A stretch of DNA of 64,000 nt from Halovulum marinum (GTDB lineage: Bacteria > Pseudomonadota > Alphaproteobacteria > Rhodobacterales > Rhodobacteraceae). The translations under genes were made by a program, and so were the position numbers. The notes under the pieces were generated by a model, which was not told the origin of the DNA, searched no databases, and saw only the letters and a program-made list of their open reading frames with translations. The stretch is taken from positions 62,001 through 126,000 of the forward strand of contig NZ_WIND01000007.1 in the NCBI RefSeq assembly GCF_009697225.1, given 5' to 3'. Position 1 is the stretch's first letter. The number at the start of each line of letters is the position of its first letter. Of this stretch, positions 35,377-45,788 are shown piece after piece.

Positions 35377-35802
35377 TCAGACCTTCCGGAACTCCATGCG
35401 GTAGATCACCTGCTCGCCGGTGACCGGATCGCGCCCCGGCGCGCCGCTGATCGTCAGCCGGTCGCCGCGGAGCGTGAACGGCCGCGACAGGTCGATCTGC
35501 CAGTCGGGGTTCCAGGCCCGCTCGACATGGTGCACCACCCGGTCGCCGTCGAGCGTGTAGGCGGCGACATAGGCCAGCATGCTGTCGAACAGATCGGCGC
35601 GCTGCTCGACGCTCCAGCCGCCGGGGCCGCGCGCCGGGCGGTCGCGGCGGAACACGGTGGCCATCATCCGCCCGTCGGCATGGTAGGCGATGTAGCCGAC
35701 CGGGTCGGGGCCGAGCGCGTCGCGCACCTCGCCGGTCGCGACCGCCTCGCGGGTCCACGAGAGCATGCGCCAGCTGCCGATCAGATCGCCGATGTCCGCC
35801 AT
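35377..35802 (-). CDS. Lipocalin-like domain protein
   Basis: 141 residues without a signal peptide. It opens IGDLIGSWRMLSWTREAVATG and contains PVGYIAYHADGRMMATVFR, VAAYTLDGDRVVHHVERAWNP and a closing ISGAPGRDPVTGEQVIYRMEF, the pattern of the lipocalin-like (PF13924 type) family, small beta barrels of unknown ligand found in bacteria and fungi. ATG 35802 follows GGGAGG. Not linked to neighbours by overlap; possibly single-gene transcript. Confidence 0.85.
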   Translation of the reverse strand: MADIGDLIGSWRMLSWTREAVATGEVRDALGPDPVGYIAYHADGRMMATVFRRDRPARGPGGWSVEQRADLFDSMLAYVAAYTLDGDRVVHHVERAWNPDWQIDLSRPFTLRGDRLTISGAPGRDPVTGEQVIYRMEFRKV

Positions 35803-35953
35803 GTCCCGCCTCCCGCGCCGGCGGCACCCTAGCATGGTTCGGGCCGCGCCGGGGGGCGGTGATGAAAACCGGCCGCCGCGGGTGACGCGGCGGCCGGGCC
35901 CGGCCCCTCGGGGCCGCGGGTCGCGGCGCCGTCTGGGGGAACGGCGGCCGCGG

Positions 35954-35989
35954 ATGTTCAGCTGCGCTGAGGTTCAGTTGCGCTGAGGT

Positions 35990-35995
<6 letters not shown>
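35954..35995. repeat. 16-base tandem repeat spanning the end of the importer ATPase gene
   Basis: GTTCAG[C/T]TGCGCTGAG occurs twice in tandem with a third partial copy GTTCAGTTG that contains the stop codon region of the minus-strand ATPase gene (35990-35992). Slippage here could place a different stop on the gene or move sequence past it. Confidence 0.7.
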
Positions 35996-36783
<788 letters not shown>

Positions 36784-36787
<4 letters not shown>

Positions 36788-37845
36788 GACGACACCTTTC
36801 TGATCCACTGGTCCATGGCCACGGCCACGATGATGAGAACGCCGACGGTGAACTCCTGCCAGAGCACCTCGACCCCGGCCAGTTTCAGCCCCGAGCGGAA
36901 CACGCCGACGGTGATCGCGCCGATCAGCGTGCCGAAGATCGCGCCGCGCCCGCCGAACAGCGAGGTGCCGCCGATCACCACGGCGGTGATCGCGTCGAGG
37001 TTGCCCTCGTAGAAACTCTGCGGGCTGATCGAGCCGAGCCGGCCGATGGCGATCCATGCGGCGACGGCGCAGACGAAGCCGCCCACGGCGTAGACCGACA
37101 GCAGGATCCGGTCGGTGCGGATGCCGGCCAGTTCGGCCGCCTCCTTGTCGTCGCCGATGGCGTAGACGGCGCGGCCCCATGCGGTCCAGTTCAGCACGTA
37201 CCAGAACACCCCGAACAGCCCCAGCATCAGGAACGAGCCGTAGGTGAACTGCGCGCCCATGATGCCCACCCGCTCGCCGAAGAACTTCAGCAGCGGGGCG
37301 GTGGCGTCGATGTCCTGGCTGCGCACGGTCTGGGCGTCGGAATACCACAGGTTCAGCGCGAAGAAGACCGACCAGGTGCCCAGGGTGACGATGAACGGCG
37401 GCAGCTTGAACCGCGTCACCAGGAAGCCGTTCAGCGCGCCGCAGGCGGTGCCGACGGCGAAGCCGGCCAGGATCGCCAGCCCGGTCGGCAGGCCCATGGT
37501 CACCCCCAGCCGGCCCATGACCACCGAGCTGAGCACCATGATCGCCGCCACCGACAGGTCGATCCCCGCTGTCAGGATGATCAGCGTCTGCGCGATGCCG
37601 AGAACGCCGATCACCGTCACCTGCTGGATGATCAGCGAGAAGTTGAACGGGGTGAAGAAGTTGTCGGCGATCGCGCCGAACACGACCAGGCTGGCCGCCA
37701 GCACCATCAGCGGCGCCGCGGTCGGGTAGGAATGCAGGAAGTTGTGCAGGCGCTCCAGCGGGGCCCGGTGCCGTTCCTCGAACGAGGCGACGTCGCCGCC
37801 GGAGTGGATGGCCTTTTCGTAGTCGTCGCTGTTCGCGTCTGACAT
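36784..37845 (-). CDS. frcC: Sugar ABC importer permease, FrcC type
   Basis: 353 residues. A 50-residue cytoplasmic N-terminal stretch (SFEERHRAPLERLHNFLHSY) is followed by eight to ten hydrophobic helices of the BPD_transp_2 family, with LIILTAGIDLSVAAIMVLSS and TRFKLPPFIVTLGTWSVF, both hallmark stretches of ribose/fructose-type permeases, and the late AVVIGGTSLFGGRGAIFGTLIGA. ATG 37845 follows GGAGAG. The 154-base gap after the binding-protein gene contains a strong hairpin. Confidence 0.88.
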
Positions 37846-37935
37846 GGCGTCTCTCCGTGATGTGGCGGGTGTCGGCCGGGTGCCGTCAGCGGGCACGGGG
37901 CCGCCCGGCGCGCAGATGCCGCGCCGGATGGAGAA

Positions 37936-37959
37936 GGGGCCGCCGCCATCGGCGGCCCC
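37936..37959 (-). promoter_or_regulatory. Intercistronic hairpin between binding-protein and permease genes
   Basis: GGGGCCGCCG and CGGCGGCCCC form a perfect 10-base-pair stem with a 4-base loop, 40 bases after the stop of the binding-protein gene. Such structures often stop part of the transcripts or protect the upstream mRNA, giving more binding protein than permease. Confidence 0.5.
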
Positions 37960-37999
37960 GCAGTTTGTCGTGGGTCAGTCTAGCACGGGCAGGGCGCGA

Positions 38000-39022
38000 T
38001 CAGCCCCAGCACTGCTCCAGCGCCTCGTCCGAGGTGATCGACTCGATGCCCTCGACCGGGCTGTCGGTGACCAGCGTGACGCCGGTGTTGAAGAAGTCCA
38101 GCCCCTCGGTGGTCTCGGGCCTGGTGCCGTTCTTGGCATACTCCACGATCGCCTCGACGCCCATCGAGGCCATCTTCAGCGGGAACTGCATCGAGGTGGC
38201 GCCGATCACGCCGCCCTTGACGTCCTGCACGCCCGGGCAGCCGCCGTCGACCGAGACGATGGTCACCTGCTCCTCGAGGCCGAACGCCTTCAGCGCCTCG
38301 TAAGCGCCGGCGGCGGCGGGCTCGTTGATGGTGTGGATCAGGTTGATCCCGGAATCCAGCTGCAGCAGGTTCTCCATCGCGGTGCGGCCGCCGTCGGGCG
38401 AGCCCTGGGTGACGTCGCCGCCGACGATCCGCGGATCGTCCTCGTCGTACATCCGGTTGACGTCCTTGACGTCGATCCCGAAGCCCTGAAGGAAGCCCTG
38501 GTTGCGCAGCACGTCGACGGTGACCTGCGCCTCGGACAGGTCCAGGGTGGCGATCTTGGCGTTCTCGGGGTCTTCGAGCGTCGCCGCGGCCCACTGGCCG
38601 ATCAGCTCGCCGGCCTTGAAGTTGTCCGTGGCGAAGGTCGCGTCGGCCGCGTCGATCGGGTCGAACGGGGTATCGAGCGCGATCACCAGCAGGCCGGCGT
38701 CGCGGGCGGCCTTGACGGTGTCGGCCAGGCCGGCCGGGTCGGACGGCGTGATCAGGATGCCGGCGGCGCCGGCGGCGATCAGGCTTTCGATCGCCTCGAC
38801 CTGGGCCTCGTTGTCGCCGTCGTACTTGCCGGCGAAGGTGCGCAACTCGACGCCCATCTCCTCGGCCTTCTCGGCGGCGCCTTCCTTCATCTTCACGAAG
38901 AACGGGTTGGTGTCGGTCTTGGTGATCAGGCCGATGATCATGTCGTTCTGCGCCGCCGCGGTGCCCGACAGGGCGGCGGCTGCGACGGCGGTGGAGGCGA
39001 GTAGGGTGGTCAGACGTTTCAT
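38000..39022 (-). CDS. frcB: Sugar ABC importer periplasmic binding protein, FrcB type
   Basis: 340 residues. Signal peptide 1-24 ([17 protein letters not shown]). The mature protein is a type 1 periplasmic sugar-binding protein: [91 protein letters not shown]. From memory these phrases match FrcB of Sinorhizobium (fructose, ribose, mannose) better than RbsB. ATG 39022 follows GGGAGGAG. First gene of the operon, divergent from a ROK regulator with a large inverted repeat between. Confidence 0.88.
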   Translation of the reverse strand: MKRLTTLLASTAVAAAALSGTAAAQNDMIIGLITKTDTNPFFVKMKEGAAEKAEEMGVELRTFAGKYDGDNEAQVEAIESLIAAGAAGILITPSDPAGLADTVKAARDAGLLVIALDTPFDPIDAADATFATDNFKAGELIGQWAAATLEDPENAKIATLDLSEAQVTVDVLRNQGFLQGFGIDVKDVNRMYDEDDPRIVGGDVTQGSPDGGRTAMENLLQLDSGINLIHTINEPAAAGAYEALKAFGLEEQVTIVSVDGGCPGVQDVKGGVIGATSMQFPLKMASMGVEAIVEYAKNGTRPETTEGLDFFNTGVTLVTDSPVEGIESITSDEALEQCWG

Positions 39023-39127
39023 GTTAGGATGCTCCTCCCAAGGCGCGGATCTTGTTCTGGTTCGGCCCGGCCGACGGATCGCGGCCGCACCATGTCGAAG
39101 ATCAAAGCACCCGATCGGGCGATTCGT

Positions 39128-39158
39128 CAATTAATAAATCACATTGATTTGTTAATTG
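39128..39158. promoter_or_regulatory. Operator between frcB and the ROK regulator
   Basis: CAATTAATAAATCA (39128-39141) and TGATTTGTTAATTG (39145-39158) are inverted repeats with 13 of 14 positions matched and a 3-base spacer, in an A/T island in otherwise G/C-rich DNA. It overlaps the -35 box of the regulator promoter. It is the obvious binding site for the divergently encoded ROK protein. Confidence 0.75.
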
Positions 39159-39177
39159 GGGCCTGTCATGGTATCCT
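39149..39177 (+). promoter_or_regulatory. Promoter of the ROK regulator gene
   Basis: TTGTTA (39149-39154), 17-base spacer, TATCCT (39172-39177). The -35 lies inside the right half of the inverted repeat, consistent with autoregulation. On the other strand TTGACG, reading away from the operator toward frcB, could be the -35 of the importer operon. Confidence 0.5.
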
Positions 39178-39202
39178 CCGGAAAAACAGGGGAGTGCATG
39201 CG

Positions 39203-40396
39203 ATGAAGGGCGGCGACACGACCGGCCTCAGGGCGTACAACGCTCGCCTGATCGTCAGCGAGATCCGGCAGGCGGGGGCGCTGTCCAAGGCCGAGATCGC
39301 CCGACGCACCGGGCTGAGCGGGCAGGCGGCGTCGGTGATCGTGAACGCGCTGCTGAACGACGGCGTCCTGCGCAAGGAGGCCAAGGTGCGCGGTCAGGTC
39401 GGCCAGCCCTCGACGCCGTATTCGCCGAACCCGCGCGGCGCGTTCTCGATCGGCGTCAAGATCGGCCGCCGCAGCCTCGAGGTGATGCTGGTGGATTTTC
39501 TCGGCCGCACCCTCGAGCGGCGCGAACAGGTCTACGACGCGCCCTATCCCGACAGCACGCTGGCCCGCGCGCGGGAGCTGGTCGCCGAGGTCCGCGCGGC
39601 GCTGAGCGACCGCGAACACGCCCGGATCGTCGGGGTCGGTGTGGCGATGCCCTACGATCTGCACGAATGGGCGGCCGAGCTGGACATCCCGAGCGACGCG
39701 CTGGCCGGCTGGCGCAGCGCCGACGTGGCGGCGGCGCTGGCGCGGGACACCGGGTTGCCGACCACGCTCTACAACGACGCCACCGCCGCCTGCGCCGCCG
39801 AGATGATCGTCGGCGCCACGATCACCGCCTCCAGCGCGCTCTACGTCTACATCGGCACCTTCGTCGGCGGCGGCGTGGTGCTCGACCGTCGCCTGCACCG
39901 CGGCGCGCAGGCCAACGCGGGGGCGATCGGCTCGGTGCCGCTGGGGCCGGTGCGCGCGGGCCGGGCCCCGCCGCAGCTGATCGAGCATGCCTCGCTGATC
40001 TACCTGGAGCGCGCGCTGACCGCCGCAGGGCACGACGCCGGGGCGGTGATCGGCGGCGCCGTCGACGGCGCCGCCGAGAGGATCTTCGCCGACTGGCGCC
40101 GCCGCGCGATCCCGGCGCTGGCGCAGACCATCGTCGGCGCCCGCGGCATCTTCGATTTCGAGACCGTGGTCGTCGACGGCTTCCTGCCGACGCCGTGGCG
40201 CACCCAGGTGGTGGCGGAGCTGACGCGCGAGCTCGCCGCCTTCAACCCCACCGGCCTGTCGCCGGCGACGCTGCACGAAGGCTCGATCGGGCCGGCGGCG
40301 CGGGTGGTCGGCGCGGCGCTGCTGCCGCTGAACGACCGGTTCTCGCCGGACACCGACCTGCTGGTGCGCAACAGCCACGCGCAGCCGGAGGCCTGA
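39203..40396 (+). CDS. ROK family transcriptional regulator
   Basis: 397 residues. Winged helix-turn-helix at about 12-75 (IRQAGALSKAEIARRTGLSG, VIVNALLNDGVLRKE), then the ROK fold: FSIGVKIGRRSLEVMLVDFLG, VGVGVAMPYD, YNDATAACAAEMI, YVYIGTFVGGGVVLDRRLHRG and NAGAIGSVPLG. Sugar-binding and regulator features are present; kinase activity is unlikely given the DNA-binding domain. ATG 39203 has CAGGGGAG upstream. Divergent from frcBCA, so it probably represses the importer until a sugar binds. An FrcR-like role is inferred from context. Confidence 0.88.
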   Translation: MKGGDTTGLRAYNARLIVSEIRQAGALSKAEIARRTGLSGQAASVIVNALLNDGVLRKEAKVRGQVGQPSTPYSPNPRGAFSIGVKIGRRSLEVMLVDFLGRTLERREQVYDAPYPDSTLARARELVAEVRAALSDREHARIVGVGVAMPYDLHEWAAELDIPSDALAGWRSADVAAALARDTGLPTTLYNDATAACAAEMIVGATITASSALYVYIGTFVGGGVVLDRRLHRGAQANAGAIGSVPLGPVRAGRAPPQLIEHASLIYLERALTAAGHDAGAVIGGAVDGAAERIFADWRRRAIPALAQTIVGARGIFDFETVVVDGFLPTPWRTQVVAELTRELAAFNPTGLSPATLHEGSIGPAARVVGAALLPLNDRFSPDTDLLVRNSHAQPEA

Positions 40397-40477
40397 CCGC
40401 GCATCGACGCCGGGACCGGGGCCGAGACCGGGGCCGAGACCGGCGCAAACACCCGCGGCGCGCTGCCGGGTCGGGAG

Positions 40478-40519
40478 TTGCCTGGCCCCCGGATGCAAGA
40501 TAATGCTGCATCCTGCAAG
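40478..40519 (+). promoter_or_regulatory. Promoter and operator of the DeoR-family gene
   Basis: TTGCCT (40478-40483), 17-base spacer, TAATGC (40501-40506). The perfect inverted repeat GGATGCA (40491-40497) / TGCATCC (40507-40513) embraces the -10 box, and TGCAAG is repeated at 40494 and 40514. This suggests an autoregulatory site. The stretch just upstream (about 40408-40445) holds a short GACCGGGGCCGA tandem repeat. Confidence 0.55.
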
Positions 40520-40536
40520 TTGGTGCGGGATTCGCC

Positions 40537-41289
40537 ATGGACCTCAACATCCCCGAGACGCGGCAGGCGGCGCTGGCGCGGCGGCTGGCCGGCGGCCATG
40601 CCCTGGGCGCGGCAGAGCTGGCGGCGGAGTTCGGCGTTTCGGTCGACACCGTGCGCCGCGACATCATCGCGCTGGAGCGGGCCGGGCGCGCGCGCCGGGT
40701 GCGCGGCGGCGCGGTGCCGGTGGCGCGCGCCGCCGGCCCGGTGCAGCAGCGGCTGGGTGCCGACCCGGACCTCGCCCGGATCGCGGCGGCGGCGCTGCCG
40801 CGGCTGAAGGACTGCCGCACGCTGCTGCTGGACGGCGGCGCGAGCGTGCAGGCGGTGGCCGAGCGGCTGCCGCAGCGCCCCGACCTGCTGGTGATCACGC
40901 CGTCGCCCTTCGTCGCCATCGCCTGCCAGCGGCGCGGCATCGCCGTGCACATGCTGGGCGGCCGGCTGAGCCCGCGCGGCGGCGTCAACACCGGGCAGGA
41001 CGCGCTGGCCGAGGCCGGCGACATCGCCGCCGAGATCGCGGTGCTGGGCGCCTGCGGGCTGGAGCCGGGATTCGGCCTCAGCTCGGACGATCCCGGGGAA
41101 TCGCGGCTCAAGCGCGCCATGGCCGGCGCCGCGGCGCAGGTGATGGTGGTGACGGCGGCGGCCAAGCTGGGCCGCCGGGCGCGCCACCGGACGCTGCCGG
41201 CGGGCGCGATCGACCTGCTGGTGACCGACGCCGACGCCGCGGCCGCCGCTTCTTTAGCCGCCGCCGGCATCGAGGTGATCCATGCGTGA
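40537..41289 (+). CDS. DeoR/GlpR family transcriptional regulator
   Basis: 250 residues. N-terminal DeoR helix-turn-helix: LGAAELAAEFGVSVDTVRRD (about 26-45), followed by RAGRARRVRGGAV. The C-terminal sensor domain has LLLDGGASVQAVAERLP, ITPSPFVAIACQRRG, HMLGGRLSPRGGVN and ESRLKRAMAGAAAQVMVVTAA, with the Asp and Lys positions usual for a phosphosugar-sensing isomerase-like fold. It overlaps the MFS gene by eight bases, so the two are co-expressed and the transporter's substrate may be related to the effector. Confidence 0.9.
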   Translation: MDLNIPETRQAALARRLAGGHALGAAELAAEFGVSVDTVRRDIIALERAGRARRVRGGAVPVARAAGPVQQRLGADPDLARIAAAALPRLKDCRTLLLDGGASVQAVAERLPQRPDLLVITPSPFVAIACQRRGIAVHMLGGRLSPRGGVNTGQDALAEAGDIAAEIAVLGACGLEPGFGLSSDDPGESRLKRAMAGAAAQVMVVTAAAKLGRRARHRTLPAGAIDLLVTDADAAAAASLAAAGIEVIHA

Positions 41290-42433
41290 GCGCCGTGCGC
41301 CCCGGCTGGCGGTGTCGGCGATGTTCGCGCTGAACGGCGCGCTGTTCGGCATCTGGGCCTCGCGGATCCCGGCGGTGGCCGAGCGGCACGCGCTGGGCCC
41401 CGGCGCGCTGGGCCTGCTGCTGCTGATGATGGCGGCGGGGGCGATCTGCGCCTTCCCGCTGGCGGGCCGCGGCGCCGACCGGCTGGGGGCGTACCGGCTG
41501 ACCTGGGGGCTGGCGGTGGTCTACACCGCCACCCTGGCGCTGCTGGCGCTGGCGCCGGGGCCGCGCACCCTGGGCGCGGCGCTGTTCCTGTTCGGCGCGG
41601 CGCACGGCGCGATGGACGTGGCGATGAACGCCTGGGCGGGCGAGGTCGAGCGCCGCCTGCGCCGGCCCTGCATGTCCTTCTTCCACGCGATGTTCAGCCT
41701 GGGCGCCGGGCTGGGCGCGGGCAGCGGGTTCCTGGCGGCGCGCGCCGGGCTGGGGATCGCGCCGCACTTCCTGCTGGCCGGCGCGCTGCTGGCCGCCGCG
41801 GCGCTGGCGCTGGCCCGGATCGAGTGGCGGGCAGAGCCGCGCCGCGCCGCGCCGGGCCGGGTGTTCGCGCTGCCGAAGGGGCCGCTGGCGGCGGTTGGCT
41901 TCGTCGCCTTCTGCGCCGCGCTGGGCGAGGGCGCGATGGCCGACTGGAGCGCGATCTTCATCGTCCTGACCACCGGCGCGACCGAGGCCGCGGCGGCGCT
42001 GGGCTATGCCGCCTTCTCGGTGGCGATGGTGGCGATGCGGCTGGCCGGCGACCGGGTGATCGCGCGCGCCGGCGCGGTGCGCGCGGCGCGCGGCGCCGGG
42101 CTGCTGGCGGCGACGGGCGTGGCGCTGGCGGTGCTGCTGCCGGGCTACGGCGCGGCGCTGGCCGGCTTTGCGCTGATGGGGCTGGGCTATGCGGTGGTGA
42201 TGCCGCTGGCGTTCAGCCGCGCGGCGAACGATCCGCAGGTGCCGCCGGGCACCGCCATCGCCAGCGTCGCGACGCTGGGCTACGGCGGCATCCTGCTGGG
42301 CCCGCCGGTGATCGGCTTTGCCGCCGAGGCGACCTCGCTGCCGGTGGCGTTCGGGCTGCTGCTGGTGCTGGCGCTGGCGATCGCCGCGCTGGCCCCGGCG
42401 ATGCGCCCGCGGGCGCTGGCGCAGCCGGCGTGA
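41282..42433 (+). CDS. MFS transporter, YbjJ-like
   Basis: 383 residues with about twelve hydrophobic helices and the MFS pattern AGRGADRLGAYR between helices 2 and 3. Phrases such as FALNGALFGIWASRIPAVAE, HGAMDVAMNAWAGEVERR and PCMSFFHAMFSLGAGLGAGSG resemble the YbjJ group of proteobacterial transporters. Substrate unknown. The start ATG 41282 lies inside the end of the DeoR gene. It stops immediately beside the convergent DUF6505-like gene, with no gap. Confidence 0.88.
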   Translation: MRERRAPRLAVSAMFALNGALFGIWASRIPAVAERHALGPGALGLLLLMMAAGAICAFPLAGRGADRLGAYRLTWGLAVVYTATLALLALAPGPRTLGAALFLFGAAHGAMDVAMNAWAGEVERRLRRPCMSFFHAMFSLGAGLGAGSGFLAARAGLGIAPHFLLAGALLAAAALALARIEWRAEPRRAAPGRVFALPKGPLAAVGFVAFCAALGEGAMADWSAIFIVLTTGATEAAAALGYAAFSVAMVAMRLAGDRVIARAGAVRAARGAGLLAATGVALAVLLPGYGAALAGFALMGLGYAVVMPLAFSRAANDPQVPPGTAIASVATLGYGGILLGPPVIGFAAEATSLPVAFGLLLVLALAIAALAPAMRPRALAQPA

Positions 42434-42910
42434 TCACTCGTCGGTGGCGTGGATCGCGAACTGCTCCAGCGCAGCCTCGTCGCCCTTGATCGCGCGGAAA
42501 CGCTCGCGCACCCCGCCGTCGGTCAGCTCGCGCTCGACGGTCAGCAGGGTGTTGGCGTCCTGCTCGTCGCACAGCTCGGCCATGTGGGCGATCTCCTCGG
42601 CGGCGACGGTGCGGGCCGCCTCCAGCCCGGGGGCGCCGTAGACCTGCATGAAATGCTGCGCCAGACCCTCGGTCAGCCGCTCCAGCTCGGCCGGTTCGAT
42701 CCGGGTGACGGCGACCAGCGTGGCACGGCCGAAGGTCTCCAGCCCCAGCCAGCCGTTGGCGAACGCCTGCCGCGCCTTGCCGGCCAGGTCGGCCTGGCTC
42801 CAGTTCGAGAACTCGAACCCGCCCGAGATCGCCCATTCGCCGGTGCGGGCGTGGCGGTGGTAGACCAGCGTGTCGCTTTCGTCGAAATGAATCGTGCGGG
42901 CCAGGTGCAT
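42434..42910 (-). CDS. DUF6505-like protein of the formate dehydrogenase locus
   Basis: 158 residues, soluble, no signal. It begins MHLARTIHFDESDTLVYHRH and includes GEWAISGGFEFSNWSQADLAGK, a compact alpha/beta pattern with no catalytic motif I can name, and an acidic C-terminal half (EEIAHMAELCDEQDANTLL). The start overlaps the stop of the ligase-like gene (ATGA). It is last in a four-gene minus-strand unit that I associate with fdh clusters in Rhodobacterales. Role unknown; an assembly factor is inferred from context. Confidence 0.75.
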   Translation of the reverse strand: MHLARTIHFDESDTLVYHRHARTGEWAISGGFEFSNWSQADLAGKARQAFANGWLGLETFGRATLVAVTRIEPAELERLTEGLAQHFMQVYGAPGLEAARTVAAEEIAHMAELCDEQDANTLLTVERELTDGGVRERFRAIKGDEAALEQFAIHATDE

Positions 42911-43616
42911 CAGGCGTCCTCGGTCTGCGTGAGCAGGGCGGTCAGCGGGATCGCCCGCGTGCCCTCGGGGGTCTTCAGGATCATGCGGAAATCCTCGTCG
43001 GTGCCAAGGAAAACCCCGGACATCCCTGCGACTTGCACCTCGCTCTTGAGGCCGTGCACCAGGCCCCGCCATTCGGCGTGCAGCGGCGCGGCGCCGTCCT
43101 CGGACCAGCGGTGGATCCAGCTCAGCGTGTGCCGCGACCAGGACTCGAGCAGCGTGACCGGGGCCACCCCGGCGCAGCCCTCGTCGTAGAGCGAGGTCCG
43201 GTCGGGCGTCGCGCCCGGCGCCTCGGGGTCCAGCGGGATCAGCCGGACGGACAGACCCACGACCAGCCAGTCGGGCACCTGCGCGGGATCGGAACCCGAG
43301 GCCGCCATCCGCAGATCGCCCGCCAGCGCACCGTTCACCCGCACACCGCCGTCCCAGTCCAGATGCACCCCGACCTCGGGCGGCGACAGCGCGCCGAGCG
43401 CGTTGGCGAAGCCCACCCCGCACAGCGGCAGCATCGCCGCCGCCCGCGCCAGCGGCACCTCGGGGGCCAGCACCAGCGCCGCCTGCAGCCGGTCGGCGCT
43501 CAGCGACCAGACCAGCGTGCCGCCGTCGCAGCCCTCGGCCGCCAGCCGCCGGGCCGCCGCGAACGGCGCGGCCGCCTGCACGCCGCGCAGCAGCGGCGGA
43601 AAGGTCGGCGCCTCGG

Positions 43617-43620
<4 letters not shown>
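42910..43620 (-). CDS. Biotin/lipoate protein ligase-like protein (DUF4444 type)
   Basis: 236 residues. The N-terminal part (FPPLLRGVQAAAPFAAARR, GCDGGTLVWSLSADRLQAAL, LPLCGVGFANALGALSPPEV) follows the fold pattern of the biotin/lipoate ligase superfamily. The C-terminal 50 residues (LVHGLKSEVQVAGMSGVFLG, DFRMILKTPEGTRAIPL) resemble the added DUF4444 domain. The usual GRGR-type biotinyl-AMP motif is not seen, so ligase activity is doubtful. It overlaps both neighbours by ATGA junctions, between the Mrp-type carrier and the DUF6505-like gene, so it probably serves the same process. Confidence 0.78.
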
Positions 43621-44677
<1,057 letters not shown>

Positions 44678-44681
<4 letters not shown>

Positions 44682-44878
44682 TCGCGCCCGGCGATGGTTC
44701 CGGTGACGGTGTGCTCCAGCTCCAGCCCGTCGACGGTCAGCACCATCTTCGCCTCGTAGCGCTTGCCCGCGGTCTCGTCGACGCCCGCGTCGCGCATCGC
44801 CTCCTCGATCTTCTGCTGCGAAGTGACGCCCACCTGCTTGAGGAACTTCCTCATGCTCATGTTGAAATCGTCGCTCAT
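44678..44878 (-). CDS. DUF6494-like small protein
   Basis: 66 residues, soluble: MSDDFNMSMRKFLKQVGVTS, a helical KIEEAMRDAGVDETAGKRYE and a beta-like end KMVLTVDGLELEHTVTG. No cysteines or catalytic residues. GGGAGA precedes ATG 44878, and its end overlaps the Mrp start. It is the first gene of the minus-strand maturation unit. I recall it as a conserved companion of Mrp near fdh in Rhodobacterales; function unknown. Confidence 0.8.
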
Positions 44879-44921
44879 GGTCCGTCTCCCTGTGACCGCT
44901 CGTGCCTGCCGTGCGCCGGGA

Positions 44922-44950
44922 TTGACGCCCCGACGGCGGCCTGCGTACCC
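44922..44950 (+). promoter_or_regulatory. Putative promoter of the binding-protein/cytochrome fusion gene
   Basis: TTGACG (44922-44927), 17-base spacer, GTACCC (44945-44950), in the divergent gap between DUF6494 and the cytochrome gene, 35 bases before its ATG. Confidence 0.4.
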
Positions 44951-44985
44951 TCGTTCATCTGCCGGCGCGATGGAAGGAGCCGCGC

Positions 44986-45765
44986 ATGACCCGTTGGATC
45001 GCCGCCCTGGTCCTGGCGCTGGCGCTTGCCGCCGCCGCTGTGCGTGCCCAGGACCGCCAGATCACCCTGGCCGCGCCGCGGGCGCTGGCCGATGGCGGGT
45101 TGCTTGGCTTTCTGCTGCCGCGGTTCTCCCTCAAGACCGGCATCCGGATCGAGGTCCAGCCCGACGCCGGCGACGCCGATGTGGTCCTGACCCCGGCGGC
45201 CACCATCGGCGCGGGCGCGGCGGAACGCAAGACCCGGCGCGCGTTTCACGAGGCCGCCGGCGACACCGTCTGGCGCGTCGCCGGCGACGGCGCGAAGGGC
45301 AGCAACGCCGGCCGTTTCGTCGACTGGCTGCTGTCGGACATCGGCCAGCGCACCATCGACAGCTTTCGGGACGGCGCCGTCTACGTCGCCTCGGCGGACG
45401 CGGCGGATGAGGTTGCCGAGGCGCCGCTCGACGGCAACGCCGCGCTGGGCGAGCGGCTGTCGCTGTCGCTGTGCGGGCGCTGCCACGTCGTGGGCGAGGC
45501 CAACCGGATGAAGGGCATCGGCTCCACCCCGTCGTTCGGCGCGCTGCGCGCGATCGCCGACTGGCAGAACCGGTTCGAGTCGTTCTACGCGCTGAACCCG
45601 CACCCGGCCTTCACCCAGGTCGCGGAAGTCACGCCGCCGTTTGACATCCGCCGGCCGTCGCCGATCGTGCCGGTCGAGATGACGCTCGACGATCTCGAGG
45701 CGATCCTGGCCTATGTCTCGGCGATCGCGCCGAAGGATCTGGGCGCGCCGGTGCGCGCCCAGTAG
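44986..45765 (+). CDS. Periplasmic c-type cytochrome with truncated binding-protein-like N-terminus
   Basis: 259 residues. Signal peptide 1-21. Residues 24-140 follow the start and end of a periplasmic oxyanion-binding protein (ITLAAPRALADGGLLGFLLP, DADVVLTPAATIGAGA, DTVWRVAGDGAKGSNAGRFVDWLLSDIGQRTIDSF), much shortened. Residues 150-250 are a cytochrome c domain with heme site Cys163-x2-Cys166-His167 (LCGRCHVVG) and candidate sixth ligand Met232. GGAAGGAG lies upstream of ATG 44986. It faces the fdh block and may take electrons in the periplasm. The half-sized ligand domain may be a remnant or a metal/oxyanion sensor, which is inference. Confidence 0.82.
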   Translation: MTRWIAALVLALALAAAAVRAQDRQITLAAPRALADGGLLGFLLPRFSLKTGIRIEVQPDAGDADVVLTPAATIGAGAAERKTRRAFHEAAGDTVWRVAGDGAKGSNAGRFVDWLLSDIGQRTIDSFRDGAVYVASADAADEVAEAPLDGNAALGERLSLSLCGRCHVVGEANRMKGIGSTPSFGALRAIADWQNRFESFYALNPHPAFTQVAEVTPPFDIRRPSPIVPVEMTLDDLEAILAYVSAIAPKDLGAPVRAQ

Positions 45766-45788
45766 CCGGCGCGGGGAGTTCCCCCGGT

